A DNA stretch of 64,000 nucleotides from NCBI RefSeq assembly GCF_009649785.1, contig NZ_WJOK01000020.1, forward strand, positions 1 to 64,000. Reading direction: 5' to 3'. The notes beneath the pieces were generated by a model that saw only the letters and a list, made by a program, of their open reading frames with translations, searched no databases and was not told the DNA's origin. A program made the position numbers and the translations under genes. The number at the start of each line of letters is the position of its first letter. Within the stretch, counting starts at the first letter, position 1. Positions 35,866 through 44,598 of this stretch are shown one piece after another. The DNA comes from Agrobacterium tumefaciens (lineage in GTDB: Bacteria; Pseudomonadota; Alphaproteobacteria; Rhizobiales; Rhizobiaceae).

Positions 35866-35894
35866 TATCGGCGGCTTAAGACCCCCGAGATGGG

Positions 35895-35928
35895 AAACGC
35901 CCGCGACAGATATTGTCGCGGGCGTTTT
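35895..35928. terminator. strong intrinsic terminator after fdhA
   Basis: A perfect 14-bp stem (AAACGCCCGCGACA at 35895-35908 with its complement at 35914-35927) with a 5-base loop and a TTTTT run at its right end. The A-run on the left may also stop the converging TetR transcript. Confidence 0.93.
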
Positions 35929-35961
35929 TGCCCGCATCCACATTATCACCATCAGGTGAAA

Positions 35962-36627
35962 TCATGGATCAACTTCAAGCATCGCCTCCAGCTCGGAGGT
36001 GGCCAATGGTGAGAGATAGGGTCGAAACAGGCTGGACACCTGCCGAAGTCCCCAGTCCAGTTGCTGCGGCCCGAATTCGGTGACCCCTTCCTGAAGGTTG
36101 AGATAAGCCGCCCAATAGGTCGAGACGATCCAGAGATTTGTAAGCAGCGCCGCCCGCTCGGTTTCTGGAATCTCTGCAAGCCCTGCCCTCTCCATCCGGC
36201 TGACGATATCATCAACGGCAAGTCGCATTGCCGCGCTTATGCCGCGAACCGGCTCCACCAGCGCAGGCGCGGAGGAAAGAAGGCCGACAAAATCACGAAA
36301 CAGAAAGCGGTAGTTCCACACCAGCGAAAACCAGAGCCGCAGAACGCCAGCATATGTCGATGCGGCAACTTCGTCCTCTTCGTCAATCTTTGCGACAACC
36401 GCCAGCGCGTCGGTCTCGAACAGGGCAAACAGCGCCAGCACCAATGCCTCCTTGGTGCGGAAATGATAATAAAGATTACCCTCGTTGATATTTACTGCCC
36501 TCGCGATCTCGGCTGTGGTTACGTGATCAGGCCCCCTCTCGTTAAATAGTTGGAGTGTGGCAGCGATTATTCTCTGTCGTGTGGGGGAAGGACGCCCCGT
36601 CGATCGTCCGGCCTCGCTTTTATTCAT
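35962..36627 (-). CDS. TetR family repressor, likely regulator of the adjacent P450
   Basis: A 221-residue TetR-type regulator. The helix-turn-helix reads TTAEIARAVNINEGNLYYHFRTKEALVLALF (about 37-67); the rest is an all-helical ligand-binding domain resembling the TetR_C_11-like group. It is divergent from the P450 gene, with two copies of the inverted repeat TAAGGT-N4-ACCTTA between them. The simplest reading is that it represses both itself and the P450 until a ligand binds. Confidence 0.9.
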   Translation of the reverse strand: MNKSEAGRSTGRPSPTRQRIIAATLQLFNERGPDHVTTAEIARAVNINEGNLYYHFRTKEALVLALFALFETDALAVVAKIDEEDEVAASTYAGVLRLWFSLVWNYRFLFRDFVGLLSSAPALVEPVRGISAAMRLAVDDIVSRMERAGLAEIPETERAALLTNLWIVSTYWAAYLNLQEGVTEFGPQQLDWGLRQVSSLFRPYLSPLATSELEAMLEVDP

Positions 36628-36653
36628 TGATATCGGACCCCGCTATTGAAACC

Positions 36654-36669
36654 TAAGGTGCACACCTTA
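36654..36669. promoter_or_regulatory. operator copy 1 (TetR/P450 intergenic)
   Basis: TAAGGT-GCAC-ACCTTA, a perfect 6-bp inverted repeat around a 4-bp centre, 27 bp upstream of the TetR start codon. A second copy lies 27 bp further on. The repeat pair is the likely binding site of the TetR protein. Confidence 0.75.
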
Positions 36670-36680
36670 AATGAATAAAA

Positions 36681-36696
36681 TAAGGTACACACCTTA
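36681..36696. promoter_or_regulatory. operator copy 2 (TetR/P450 intergenic)
   Basis: TAAGGT-ACAC-ACCTTA, identical arms to copy 1, with centre 27 bp from it. It lies 42 bp upstream of the P450 start codon, where a bound repressor would block the P450 promoter. Confidence 0.75.
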
Positions 36697-36738
36697 ACAA
36701 ATAAATTTGAGTGTTCAACGCGAATAAAGGACCTGTCC

Positions 36739-38133
36739 ATGCCCGGAACCGACCTTCGCACCCCGCCCCCGGATACATCCGCTGCGGCACCCGTATCGAA
36801 ATTCGCCACAGCACGTTTGGCCCTCTCACTCATCCGCAATCCGCTGAACGCATTGCCACCGGAGATTTTCAACGAACCGGCGGTGTTTATCCGTGTCGGC
36901 GGTACGATGCGCGTCCATCTTGCCGATCCTGTCCTTATTCATGAGGCCCTCGTCAAGAACGCCCATCTGCTCGGCAAGGGTGAGGACGTGCGCCGCGCGC
37001 TTGGCCCCGCTCTCGGACAGGGCCTTCTGACCGCCGATGGCGATCACTGGAAATGGCAACGGCAATCCGTTGCCGCCGCCTTCCGGCACGAAAAGCTGCT
37101 GGAACTGCTGCCCGTCATGATCGAGGCGGCGGAGCGAACCGGCAGGCGCTGGCGCGCATCTCCTTTCGGTGACATCGATATCGGCCATGAAATGATGCGG
37201 ACAACCTTCGACATCATCGTTGAGACCATGATGTCCGGCGGCCACGGGATCGATATCGGGCGCGTGGAGCAAAGCATCACCGACTATCTGAAACCGACAG
37301 GCTGGACCTTCGCGCTCGCCATGCTGGGCGCACCGGAATGGCTCCCTCACCCCGGTCGGCGCAAGGCCCGGGCCGCTGTCGGTTATCTGCGCTCCAGCCT
37401 GTCGACGGTGATTGCGGACCGGCGGCAGAACCCTGTCGAGAGAAACGATCTGGTGTCCATGCTACTTCAGGCCAAGGACCCCGAGACGGGACGCATGATG
37501 AGCGACAAGGAAATCATCGACAATCTGCTCACCTTCATCACCGCCGGTCACGAAACGACTGCGCTCGGTCTGGCATGGACGTTCAATCTGCTGTCGCAAC
37601 ACAGCGACGTGGAGCGGAAAGTCGTTGAGGAAATCGCAGCCGTCACGGGTGCAAATCCCGTCGCCGCAGAGCACATCGCCCAACTGACCTATACCAGACA
37701 GGTATTTTCCGAGGCGATGCGGCTTTACCCACCTGCCCCGGTGGTCACCCGCACGGCGTTGCAGGATTTCAAGCTCGGCGACCATGATATTCCTGCCGGA
37801 ACCGTTCTTTATGTGCCGATCTACGCTGTCCACCGGCACACGGCGCTGTGGGACGAACCGGAACGTTTCGACCCCTCCCGCTTCGAGCCGGAAAAGACCA
37901 AGGCGCGCCACCGTTACGCCTATATGCCCTTCGGTGCAGGTCCGCGTGTCTGCATCGGCAACGCATTTGCGATGATGGAGGCCGTGTCGATCCTGGCGGT
38001 GCTGTTGCAGAACGTCCATCTCGAAAACAGATCGGCAAGTCCGGCAGAGCCACTGATGAGGGTGACGTTGCGGCCGCAAAGCCGCTTGATGATGCGTATC
38101 ACCGACCGCAAAAACAAATCGCCCGCGGCGTGA
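36739..38133 (+). CDS. cytochrome P450
   Basis: A 464-residue P450 without a membrane anchor. The I-helix oxygen motif AGHETT is at 269-274, the K-helix ExxR at Glu325-Arg328 and the haem loop FGAGPRVCIG with the axial Cys405. The pattern is closest to the bacterial fatty-acid or xenobiotic hydroxylase type that resembles eukaryotic P450s; the substrate is not predictable. No ferredoxin or reductase gene adjoins it, so redox partners must come from elsewhere. AAAGGA precedes the ATG by 7 bases. It is divergent from a TetR gene and likely repressed by it. Confidence 0.92.
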   Translation: MPGTDLRTPPPDTSAAAPVSKFATARLALSLIRNPLNALPPEIFNEPAVFIRVGGTMRVHLADPVLIHEALVKNAHLLGKGEDVRRALGPALGQGLLTADGDHWKWQRQSVAAAFRHEKLLELLPVMIEAAERTGRRWRASPFGDIDIGHEMMRTTFDIIVETMMSGGHGIDIGRVEQSITDYLKPTGWTFALAMLGAPEWLPHPGRRKARAAVGYLRSSLSTVIADRRQNPVERNDLVSMLLQAKDPETGRMMSDKEIIDNLLTFITAGHETTALGLAWTFNLLSQHSDVERKVVEEIAAVTGANPVAAEHIAQLTYTRQVFSEAMRLYPPAPVVTRTALQDFKLGDHDIPAGTVLYVPIYAVHRHTALWDEPERFDPSRFEPEKTKARHRYAYMPFGAGPRVCIGNAFAMMEAVSILAVLLQNVHLENRSASPAEPLMRVTLRPQSRLMMRITDRKNKSPAA

Positions 38134-38146
38134 ACCACCGCGGGCG
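38120..38146 (+). terminator. hairpin overlapping the P450 stop codon
   Basis: A 9-bp perfect stem CGCCCGCGG/CCGCGGGCG (38120-38128 and 38138-38146) encloses the TGA stop. No T-tract follows, so it is only a candidate terminator. Confidence 0.45.
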
Positions 38147-38187
38147 ACCATTAATCCGGGAAAACACCCGTCACCGGGCAGTGACGA

Positions 38188-38391
38188 TCAAAGATCGACG
38201 TCGAGGATTGCCATGGAGAAGTTGTACGAGCGGTCGCCGTCCTCGTCATCGATGTAGACAACGCCAAGGAACTCTTCGCCAAGATACACTTCGGCGGAAT
38301 CGTCCTTACGGGGACGCGCCTTCACAACCATCTTTTCATTGAAGGTGCGCTTGAAATAGGCGTCGAGTTTTTTGATTTCGTCGGCTTTCAC
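38188..38391 (-). CDS. DUF3126 family protein
   Basis: A 67-residue conserved alphaproteobacterial protein. It starts KADEIKKLDAYFKRTFNEKMVVKARPRKDDSAEVYLGEEFLG, the DUF3126 pattern, and ends in an acidic segment. Function unknown. The start is GTG 38391 (AGGAG 7 bases upstream) rather than the upstream ATG at 38484, whose extra residues are unlike the family; a GTG at 38394 is the other option. Confidence 0.85.
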   Translation of the reverse strand: MKADEIKKLDAYFKRTFNEKMVVKARPRKDDSAEVYLGEEFLGVVYIDDEDGDRSYNFSMAILDVDL

Positions 38392-38542
38392 CACTATTCT
38401 CCTGTGCGGTTCGGGTTGCGCCGCTTTTGGCATGGGACAAAGGCGAAAGTAAAGTGAAAGCGGCACATCGCCAATGTCTTTCACAGGCCATGTCTTTCAC
38501 GCGGAGCCTTCCACACGGACAATTGAGAAAATATCGGACCCG

Positions 38543-39367
38543 TCAGATATCGGCTCCGATGACCTGATCCATCAGGCGCGAGGGTTCGGAACACCCTGCC
38601 TCTCCCACCACCCGCGCCGGCACACCGGCAACGGTGGTCTTCGGCGGGACCGGCTTCAGCACCACAGAACCGGCGGCGATGCGCGAGCAGCTGCCGATCT
38701 CGATATTACCGAGGATTTTCGCGCCCGCTCCGATCATCACGCCATTGGCGATCTTCGGATGACGGTCCGCCCCCTCCTTGCCGGTGCCGCCAAGCGTCAC
38801 GCCATGCAGGATGGAAACGTTGTCGCCGATAACGGCCGTCTCGCCGACCACAAGCCCGGTGGCATGATCGAGGAAGATACCCTTGCCGATGCGTGCTGCC
38901 GGATTGATATCCGTCTGGAAAATGCTGGACGAGCGGCTTTGCAGATAAAGCGCCAGATCCCTGCGGCCCTTTTGCAGCAGCCAATGGGCAAGGCGATGCG
39001 TCTGGATGGCCTGAAACCCCTTGAAATAAAGGAGCGGCTCCATGAAGCGCGTGCAGGCCGGATCGCGATCGTAAACCGCCTGAATATCGACGCGCAGCAC
39101 GCTGCCCCATTCGGGCCAGTCATCCAGCATGTCCTGAAAGGTCTGGCGCAGAAGAACGGCCTGCATATCGGGATGATCGAGGAGTTCACAGATGCGATAA
39201 ATCACGCATTCTTCCAGAGACCGGTGATTGAGGATTGTCGAATAAAGGAAAGCCGAAAGCAGCGGGTCCTGCGCCACGGCGCTTCGCGCTTCATGCAGCA
39301 AGCTGCCCCAGATCGGATCGACGATCGCCAGCTGTTCCGGCTGACGGGCCTCGGTACGTGCGACCAT
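38543..39367 (-). CDS. cysE: serine O-acetyltransferase
   Basis: A 274-residue enzyme that makes O-acetylserine for cysteine synthesis. An N-terminal helical SATase domain (about 10-140, with DPIWGSLLHEA and DRDPACTRF) is followed by a left-handed beta-helix of hexapeptide repeats (about 155-255), including the conserved HATGLVVGETAVIGDNV and HGVTLGGTGKEGADRHPKI segments with the catalytic His. GAGGAGA precedes the ATG by 8 bases. Confidence 0.96.
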   Translation of the reverse strand: MVARTEARQPEQLAIVDPIWGSLLHEARSAVAQDPLLSAFLYSTILNHRSLEECVIYRICELLDHPDMQAVLLRQTFQDMLDDWPEWGSVLRVDIQAVYDRDPACTRFMEPLLYFKGFQAIQTHRLAHWLLQKGRRDLALYLQSRSSSIFQTDINPAARIGKGIFLDHATGLVVGETAVIGDNVSILHGVTLGGTGKEGADRHPKIANGVMIGAGAKILGNIEIGSCSRIAAGSVVLKPVPPKTTVAGVPARVVGEAGCSEPSRLMDQVIGADI

Positions 39368-39510
39368 GAATGGTCTCCTCGTTTGCAGTAGTCGTTCTTT
39401 ATACAGAAAAAGACGTGCATAAGAAATGGGATTCGAATGACGACTTTAAAGGCGGCAAGGCTTCAGTTTTTCTTCATGCAGCATGAAAAACCGTTTCTTG
39501 CCGCCACCCA

Positions 39511-40287
39511 TCAAAGGCTGCGGTAAAATTCCAGAACCGCCGCCTTGAACACCCGGTCGCCAACGGCCAGCATGTGGTCACGGCCGGGAATGTCGATAGC
39601 GCGCGCATGCGGCATGATCGCCGCAAGTTCGGCACCCGATCCGGCGATATCGTCATTGGTTCCGACCGCGATCAGCGTCGGCGCATCTATCTTTGCGGCC
39701 TGTTCGCGGCTGACGAGGACACGCGACGTCTCGATACAGGCGGCGAGTGCCAGCCGGTCGCTTTTCGTCTGGTCGGCAAAGGCGCGGAACATGCGGCCGC
39801 GCTCATGCGTGACGACATCGAGCGAGGGGGCCAGCAGCGCTTCAGCGATCGGATCCCAGTCGCCCACACCTTCCACCATGCCGATGCCAAGTCCGCCGAA
39901 AACCAGTGAGCGGACACGCTCCGGATGTGCCATCGCCAGAAAGGCCGAAATGCGTGCGCCCATGGAATAGCCCATCACATGAGCCTCCGCGATGCCGAGA
40001 TGATTAAGCAGCGCCACCGCATCGCCGGCCATGACGGGCGGATAATAGGCTTGCGGATCATGCGGCTTGTCGCTTGCGCCATGGCCGCGATTGTCGATAG
40101 CAATCACCCGGTAACCGGCGTCACCAAGCGTTTTCAGCCAGCCTGGATGCACCCAGTTGACGTTGGCGCTGGAGGCAAAGCCGTGAATCAACAGAACCGG
40201 ATCGCCCGCCGGATCACCTTCATCGAAATAGGCAAGGCGAAGGCCGTCATGGGAAAAATCGGAAAATTGCGGCATGTTGAGATTCAT
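39511..40287 (-). CDS. alpha/beta hydrolase
   Basis: A 258-residue hydrolase of the alpha/beta fold. The oxyanion loop HGFASS is at 35-40, DNRGHGASDKP at 65-75, the nucleophile Ser108 in GYSMGA and the likely catalytic His in GRDHML near the end. It resembles 3-oxoadipate enol-lactonase/epoxide hydrolase-like enzymes; the substrate is unknown. ATG 40287 is chosen over ATG 40296 because AAGGA is then 8 bases upstream. Confidence 0.88.
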   Translation of the reverse strand: MNLNMPQFSDFSHDGLRLAYFDEGDPAGDPVLLIHGFASSANVNWVHPGWLKTLGDAGYRVIAIDNRGHGASDKPHDPQAYYPPVMAGDAVALLNHLGIAEAHVMGYSMGARISAFLAMAHPERVRSLVFGGLGIGMVEGVGDWDPIAEALLAPSLDVVTHERGRMFRAFADQTKSDRLALAACIETSRVLVSREQAAKIDAPTLIAVGTNDDIAGSGAELAAIMPHARAIDIPGRDHMLAVGDRVFKAAVLEFYRSL

Positions 40288-40457
40288 CAAGGACATCCTT
40301 TTTGCCGGACCATATGGCAGGAAATCGCAATTTTGAACATGTTTTCCTGACGATTTTTATGGAGATGCAATGCGTTTGAGGCTACATATCCGCAGCAATA
40401 AGCCCATGCTCGATGACGACCTGCGGCTTAACCACGATATTGCATTTGGAGACGAAC

Positions 40458-40703
40458 ATGGCCGGGCATTCCATTCCCCACTTCCAGAACGATGGCGGAC
40501 ACAGCGTGATCGAGATCGGCGTCAAGGAATTCATGTGCACCGGCGCTTCGGTGCCTTTCGATCATCCCCACATCTTCATCGACATGGGCGACGACAACGA
40601 GAAGGTCTGTTCCTATTGCTCCACCCTTTACCGCTACAATCCGTCGCTGAAGGCAGAGCAGACCAATCCTCCAGGCTGCGTCTTCCATGTGAAGGCCGCC
40701 TGA
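40458..40703 (+). CDS. zf-CHCC zinc-binding protein (NDUFS6-like)
   Basis: An 81-residue protein of the zinc-finger CHCC family (PF10276), which includes the NDUFS6 accessory subunit of mitochondrial and alphaproteobacterial complex I. Ligands are Cys in EFMCTG, His in DHPHIFIDMG and the pair in VCSYCSTLYRY. ATG 40458 has GGAG 7 bases upstream. It precedes a flavin monooxygenase gene by 29 bp, possibly in one unit. The complex I role is inferred from the family. Confidence 0.85.
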   Translation: MAGHSIPHFQNDGGHSVIEIGVKEFMCTGASVPFDHPHIFIDMGDDNEKVCSYCSTLYRYNPSLKAEQTNPPGCVFHVKAA

Positions 40704-40732
40704 CCTTCCACCTTTCCTGATCGGGGCGCGAC

Positions 40733-41902
40733 ATGCCCATCAAATCCGTAGCCATCGTCGGTGCCGGCATCGCCGGTCTCACCGCAGCGCTTTCTTTTGC
40801 CCGCCAGGGCATCAGCTCTGACATCGTTGAACAGGCCGGCGAACTGACGGAAGTCGGTGCGGGCCTGCAAGTATCGCCCAATGCCGCCCGCATCCTTGCC
40901 GCACTCGGCGTGATGGCTGAGATAGAGGCGCGTTGGACCGAGCCGGTCAGTGTCGATCTGGCCGATGGCAAATCGCTTGCCACGTTGCTGTCCTTGCCCG
41001 TGGATGCGACGGCCCGCACACGCTGGGGCGCACCTTACGGCGTGCTGCATCGCTCGACGTTGCAAAACGCGCTTCTCAATGCGGTAACGCGCAATCCGCT
41101 CTGCCGCCTGCATCTTGGCAAACGTATCGAAAACGCGACGACAGACGTCATCGCTGCAACCACGTTCCGCGATCACGACCTGATCGTCGGCGCAGACGGT
41201 GTCTGGTCCGCGGCCCGTTTCGCTGTCCCCTCCGCCCCCACAGCCACCTTCTCCGGCAATATTGCCTGGCGCTTCACGGTCGCGGCAAAAGATGTGCCGT
41301 CAGCCATCAACAAAAGCGCCGTCACCGCCTATCTCGGTTCGGGTGGCCATATCGTCGCCTACCCGCTGAAGGAAGTCGGCGGCTTCAACATCGTCGCCAT
41401 CGCGCTCGGCGCCGATCCCGGCGCAACATGGCGGGCGGAATCGAGCGGCCAACAGAAAGCCATGCTGCTCGCGCAGTTTCGCGGCTGGAGCCCGGATATC
41501 GTTCGGCTGCTGGCATCGTCGGAAAATCCGACCTTCTGGCCACTTTATCAGGCCGGTCCCGGACGCTGGCACAATGGTCGCGATACGGTGCTGATCGGCG
41601 ACGCTGCCCACGCGATGATGCCCTTTGCCGCACAGGGGGCGGCGATGGCCATCGAGGATGCATTTGAACTGGCGGGCACATTGACCGGAACATCCCTGCC
41701 CGTACCACAGGCCCTTGCCGCCTTCGAAGCCCTGCGTCTGCCGCGCATAGAAAAGGCCCGCAAGCGGGCCTCTCTCAATCGTTTCGCCTATCACGCCACA
41801 GGCCCGGTTCGGCTTGCCCGGGACTTCGTCTTCTCGACACGTCCGAGGGAAGCCTTCCTGAAGGACTTCGACTGGCTATACGGCTACCGCGCCAAAGGCT
41901 GA
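40733..41902 (+). CDS. FAD-dependent monooxygenase
   Basis: A 389-residue class A flavoprotein monooxygenase. The dinucleotide motif GAGIAG is at 10-15, the DG motif DLIVGADGVWSAAR near 155 and the GD motif LIGDAAHAMMPFAAQGAAMAIEDA near 285. It resembles salicylate hydroxylase/UbiH-type enzymes, and the substrate cannot be told. It lies 29 bp after the zf-CHCC gene and converges on metC with a 2-bp gap. Confidence 0.88.
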   Translation: MPIKSVAIVGAGIAGLTAALSFARQGISSDIVEQAGELTEVGAGLQVSPNAARILAALGVMAEIEARWTEPVSVDLADGKSLATLLSLPVDATARTRWGAPYGVLHRSTLQNALLNAVTRNPLCRLHLGKRIENATTDVIAATTFRDHDLIVGADGVWSAARFAVPSAPTATFSGNIAWRFTVAAKDVPSAINKSAVTAYLGSGGHIVAYPLKEVGGFNIVAIALGADPGATWRAESSGQQKAMLLAQFRGWSPDIVRLLASSENPTFWPLYQAGPGRWHNGRDTVLIGDAAHAMMPFAAQGAAMAIEDAFELAGTLTGTSLPVPQALAAFEALRLPRIEKARKRASLNRFAYHATGPVRLARDFVFSTRPREAFLKDFDWLYGYRAKG

Positions 41903-41904
41903 GG

Positions 41905-43092
41905 TTAGACCTCGGCTGCCGCAGCAAACCCGGCCTCGAGATCCTTCTTGAGGTCGGCGATATCTTCAAGCCCTATCTGCAGACGGATGACCGGACCTTC
42001 CGACGGGCCTTTGGCAATCGTCCTGTCGACAAGCGACACCGACACGGCAAGCGATTCGTATCCACCCCAGGAATAGCCGAGCCCGAAGAAGGTCAGCGCA
42101 TTCAGGAATGCCGCCGCAGTCTGCTTGTATTTGCCCTCTTCGGCCTTCAGCACGAAGGAAAATACGCCGCTCGCGCCCTTGAAATCGCGCTTCCAGAGTT
42201 CATGCCCGGCAAAGCTCGGCAGCGCCGGATGCAGAACGCTCACGACGTCGTCGCGGCTTTCCAGCCAGGTGGCGATGTCGAGGGCGCTTTTCTGGTGGTG
42301 CGCAAGCCGAATGCCCATGGAGCGCATGCCGCGCAGGATCTGATAGGCGTCATCAGGCGTCACGCAGATGCCAAGATTGGTGTTCGCTTGATAAAGCGTC
42401 TTCCAGTGCTTTTCATTGGCGGAAACAAAGCCCATCAGGACATCGGAATGACCTGACGGATATTTGGTGGCGGCATGGATGGAAACATCGACACCGAAAT
42501 CGAGCGGCTTGAAATAAAGCGGTGTCGCCCAGGTATTGTCCATCGTCACGACGCAATCGTGCCTGTGGGCGATCTCGGTGATCAGCCGAACGTCCTGAAT
42601 CTCGAAGGTATTGGAACCCGGCGCTTCAAGATGCACCAGCTTGGTATTCGGGCGGATCAGCGCTTCGATACCCGTCCCGATGGCCGGGTCGTAATACTCC
42701 ACCTCCACACCAAGCTTCTTCAGCATCGTGTTGCAGAAGCGGCGTGTGGGAAAATAAACCGAATCGACGATCAGCGCATGATCGCCGGCGCCAAGATAGG
42801 CTAGGAACGGCACGGTGATCGCTGCAAGGCCCGATGGCACGAGAATGGTTCCGAAAGAACCTTCCAGCTCGTTGACGAGATTGCATAGCGCATCGGTCGT
42901 CGGCGTGCCGTGGGTGCCATAGGTGTATTTCTGGTTTTCGGTCGAAAGCGTCTCGGCATCGGGGAAAAGCACGGTAGAACCGCGCACGATGGGCGGATTG
43001 ACGAAACCGAAACAGTCGGCGGGATCGTTGCCGCCATGGGTCAGGCGCGTATTCATACCTGCGGTGGAAAGCAGGTCATTGGTCTTGGTCAT
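41905..43092 (-). CDS. metC: cystathionine beta-lyase
   Basis: A 395-residue PLP enzyme of the Cys/Met metabolism family that cleaves cystathionine to homocysteine, pyruvate and ammonia. Lys210 in SIHAATKYPSGHSD binds PLP, and TMDNTWATPLYFKPLDFGVD precedes it. The beta-lyase class (rather than gamma-synthase) is suggested by overall similarity and the YTYGTHGTPTTDAL segment. The gene stands alone and is divergent from aapJ. Confidence 0.9.
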   Translation of the reverse strand: MTKTNDLLSTAGMNTRLTHGGNDPADCFGFVNPPIVRGSTVLFPDAETLSTENQKYTYGTHGTPTTDALCNLVNELEGSFGTILVPSGLAAITVPFLAYLGAGDHALIVDSVYFPTRRFCNTMLKKLGVEVEYYDPAIGTGIEALIRPNTKLVHLEAPGSNTFEIQDVRLITEIAHRHDCVVTMDNTWATPLYFKPLDFGVDVSIHAATKYPSGHSDVLMGFVSANEKHWKTLYQANTNLGICVTPDDAYQILRGMRSMGIRLAHHQKSALDIATWLESRDDVVSVLHPALPSFAGHELWKRDFKGASGVFSFVLKAEEGKYKQTAAAFLNALTFFGLGYSWGGYESLAVSVSLVDRTIAKGPSEGPVIRLQIGLEDIADLKKDLEAGFAAAAEV

Positions 43093-43468
43093 TTCAGATC
43101 AGCTTTCGAAGGGATATTGACGCGAGCGACAATGCGGAGAGCCGGAGGCAAGGTCAAGTCCCGCAGAACATTCGTAGATGGGAGGATTGATCCACCCGGC
43201 AACAGCATACAAGAAGTATACAAAAATCGTGCAAGTGTATTTTTCCGCAAAAATATGCTTATATTTTCACCCTTTGCACACTTCCCGACCAAAATTTGGA
43301 AAATTCCGTTTTATAGGCACAATTATTGTCAGCATGTCTTGACCCCGCTGCCAATTACGATTGTGATAGAAAAAGCGGATCGAAAAGATCTGCTGAAGGG
43401 GGGAGCTGGGGCAAAAACAATATGCCGGTCCTCTTCCGATTGACGATAACAAACAAAGGTTGGGAAAA
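43093..43468. other. divergent regulatory region between metC and aapJ
   Basis: A 376-bp region that is notably AT-rich from about 43190 to 43330. It should hold the metC promoter and the aapJ promoter with its nitrogen-responsive controls. No perfect sigma54 or known operator sequence was found by eye. Small frames on both strands are judged spurious. Confidence 0.4.
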
Positions 43469-44491
43469 ATGAAAAAGGCAATTCTGTCGGCCGTTATCGG
43501 CGCAGCAGTTTTGGGAGGAGCCTCGGTCGCTTCGGCTGCGACGCTTCAGGACGTGAAGTCGAAAGGTTTCGTCACCTGCGGCGTGAGCGCTGGCATTCCG
43601 GGATTTTCCAATCCCGATGACAAGGGCGAATGGTCCGGCATCGACGTGGACTATTGCCGCGGTATTGCCACTGCGGTTTTCGGCGATCCTACAAAGGCTA
43701 AATTTGTCGCTCTTTCGAGCAAGGACCGTTTTCCGGCTCTCCAGTCTGGCGAGGTCGACGTTCTGACCCGTAACACCACCTGGACGATCAGCCGCGACAC
43801 ATCGCTCGGCTTCAACTTCCGTACCGTCAACTATTATGACGGCCAGGGCTTCATCGCCAAGAAGGGCCTCAACGTGAAGTCCGCGCTTGAGCTTTCCGGC
43901 GCCGCCGTCTGCGTTCAGACCGGCACGACCACCGAGCTCAACCTTGCCGACTACTTCAAGACCAACAACCTGCAGTACAACCCGGTTGTTTTCGAAAAGG
44001 AATCCGATGCGACTTCGGCTTATGATTCCGGCCGTTGCGACGTTTACACCACCGACCAGTCCGGTCTGTACGCTATCCGTCTCAAGCTGAAGAACCCCGA
44101 TGACAACATCGTTCTGCCTGAAGTCATCTCCAAGGAGCCGCTTGGACCGGCCGTTCGCCAGGGCGACGACCAGTGGTTCGACATCGTGACGTGGGTTCAC
44201 TACGCGATGGTCAACGCCGAAGAGCTGGGCATCACGTCGAAAAACGTCGACGAGCAGAAGAACAGCGCCAACCCTGATATCAAGCGTCTGCTTGGCACTG
44301 AAGAAGGCACCAAGATCGGTACCGATCTCGGCGTGACGAACGACTGGGCCTACAACATCGTCAAGAAGGTCGGCAACTACGGCGAAGTCTTCGACCGTAA
44401 CGTTGGCGCCGGCTCGCCGCTGAAGATCGAGCGTGGCCAGAACGCGCTTTGGACCAAGGGCGGCCTGCAATACGCACCGCCGGTTCGTTGA
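43469..44491 (+). CDS. aapJ: general L-amino acid ABC transporter, periplasmic binding protein
   Basis: A 340-residue solute-binding protein. Residues 1-23 are a signal peptide (AVLGGASVASA-AT), then the mature domain of the polar amino acid family 3 type: VKSKGFVTCGVSAGIPGFSNPDDKGEWSGIDVDYCRGIATAVFGD and a hinge around TGTTTELNLADYF. It captures a wide range of L-amino acids for AapQMP. The open frame begins at a TTG, but ATG 43469 is the natural start. First gene of aapJQMP; the following 107-bp gap is usual for separating the abundant binding protein from the permease genes. Confidence 0.96.
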   Translation: MKKAILSAVIGAAVLGGASVASAATLQDVKSKGFVTCGVSAGIPGFSNPDDKGEWSGIDVDYCRGIATAVFGDPTKAKFVALSSKDRFPALQSGEVDVLTRNTTWTISRDTSLGFNFRTVNYYDGQGFIAKKGLNVKSALELSGAAVCVQTGTTTELNLADYFKTNNLQYNPVVFEKESDATSAYDSGRCDVYTTDQSGLYAIRLKLKNPDDNIVLPEVISKEPLGPAVRQGDDQWFDIVTWVHYAMVNAEELGITSKNVDEQKNSANPDIKRLLGTEEGTKIGTDLGVTNDWAYNIVKKVGNYGEVFDRNVGAGSPLKIERGQNALWTKGGLQYAPPVR

Positions 44492-44598
44492 TCGGCACTA
44501 TCGTTGGCTAAGGACTGAAGGGAGGCTGGGCAATGCCCGGCCTCCACTTGAAATTATAGAATAAGCTCGCAAAGAGCATATAAAAGGGAAAGGTGCCT

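Noticed and set aside
34108-35952. Minus-strand frame of 614 codons opposite the DUF815 ATPase and fdhA
   Set aside because: Codon-shadow of fdhA and DUF815, both of which carry clear family motifs on the plus strand.
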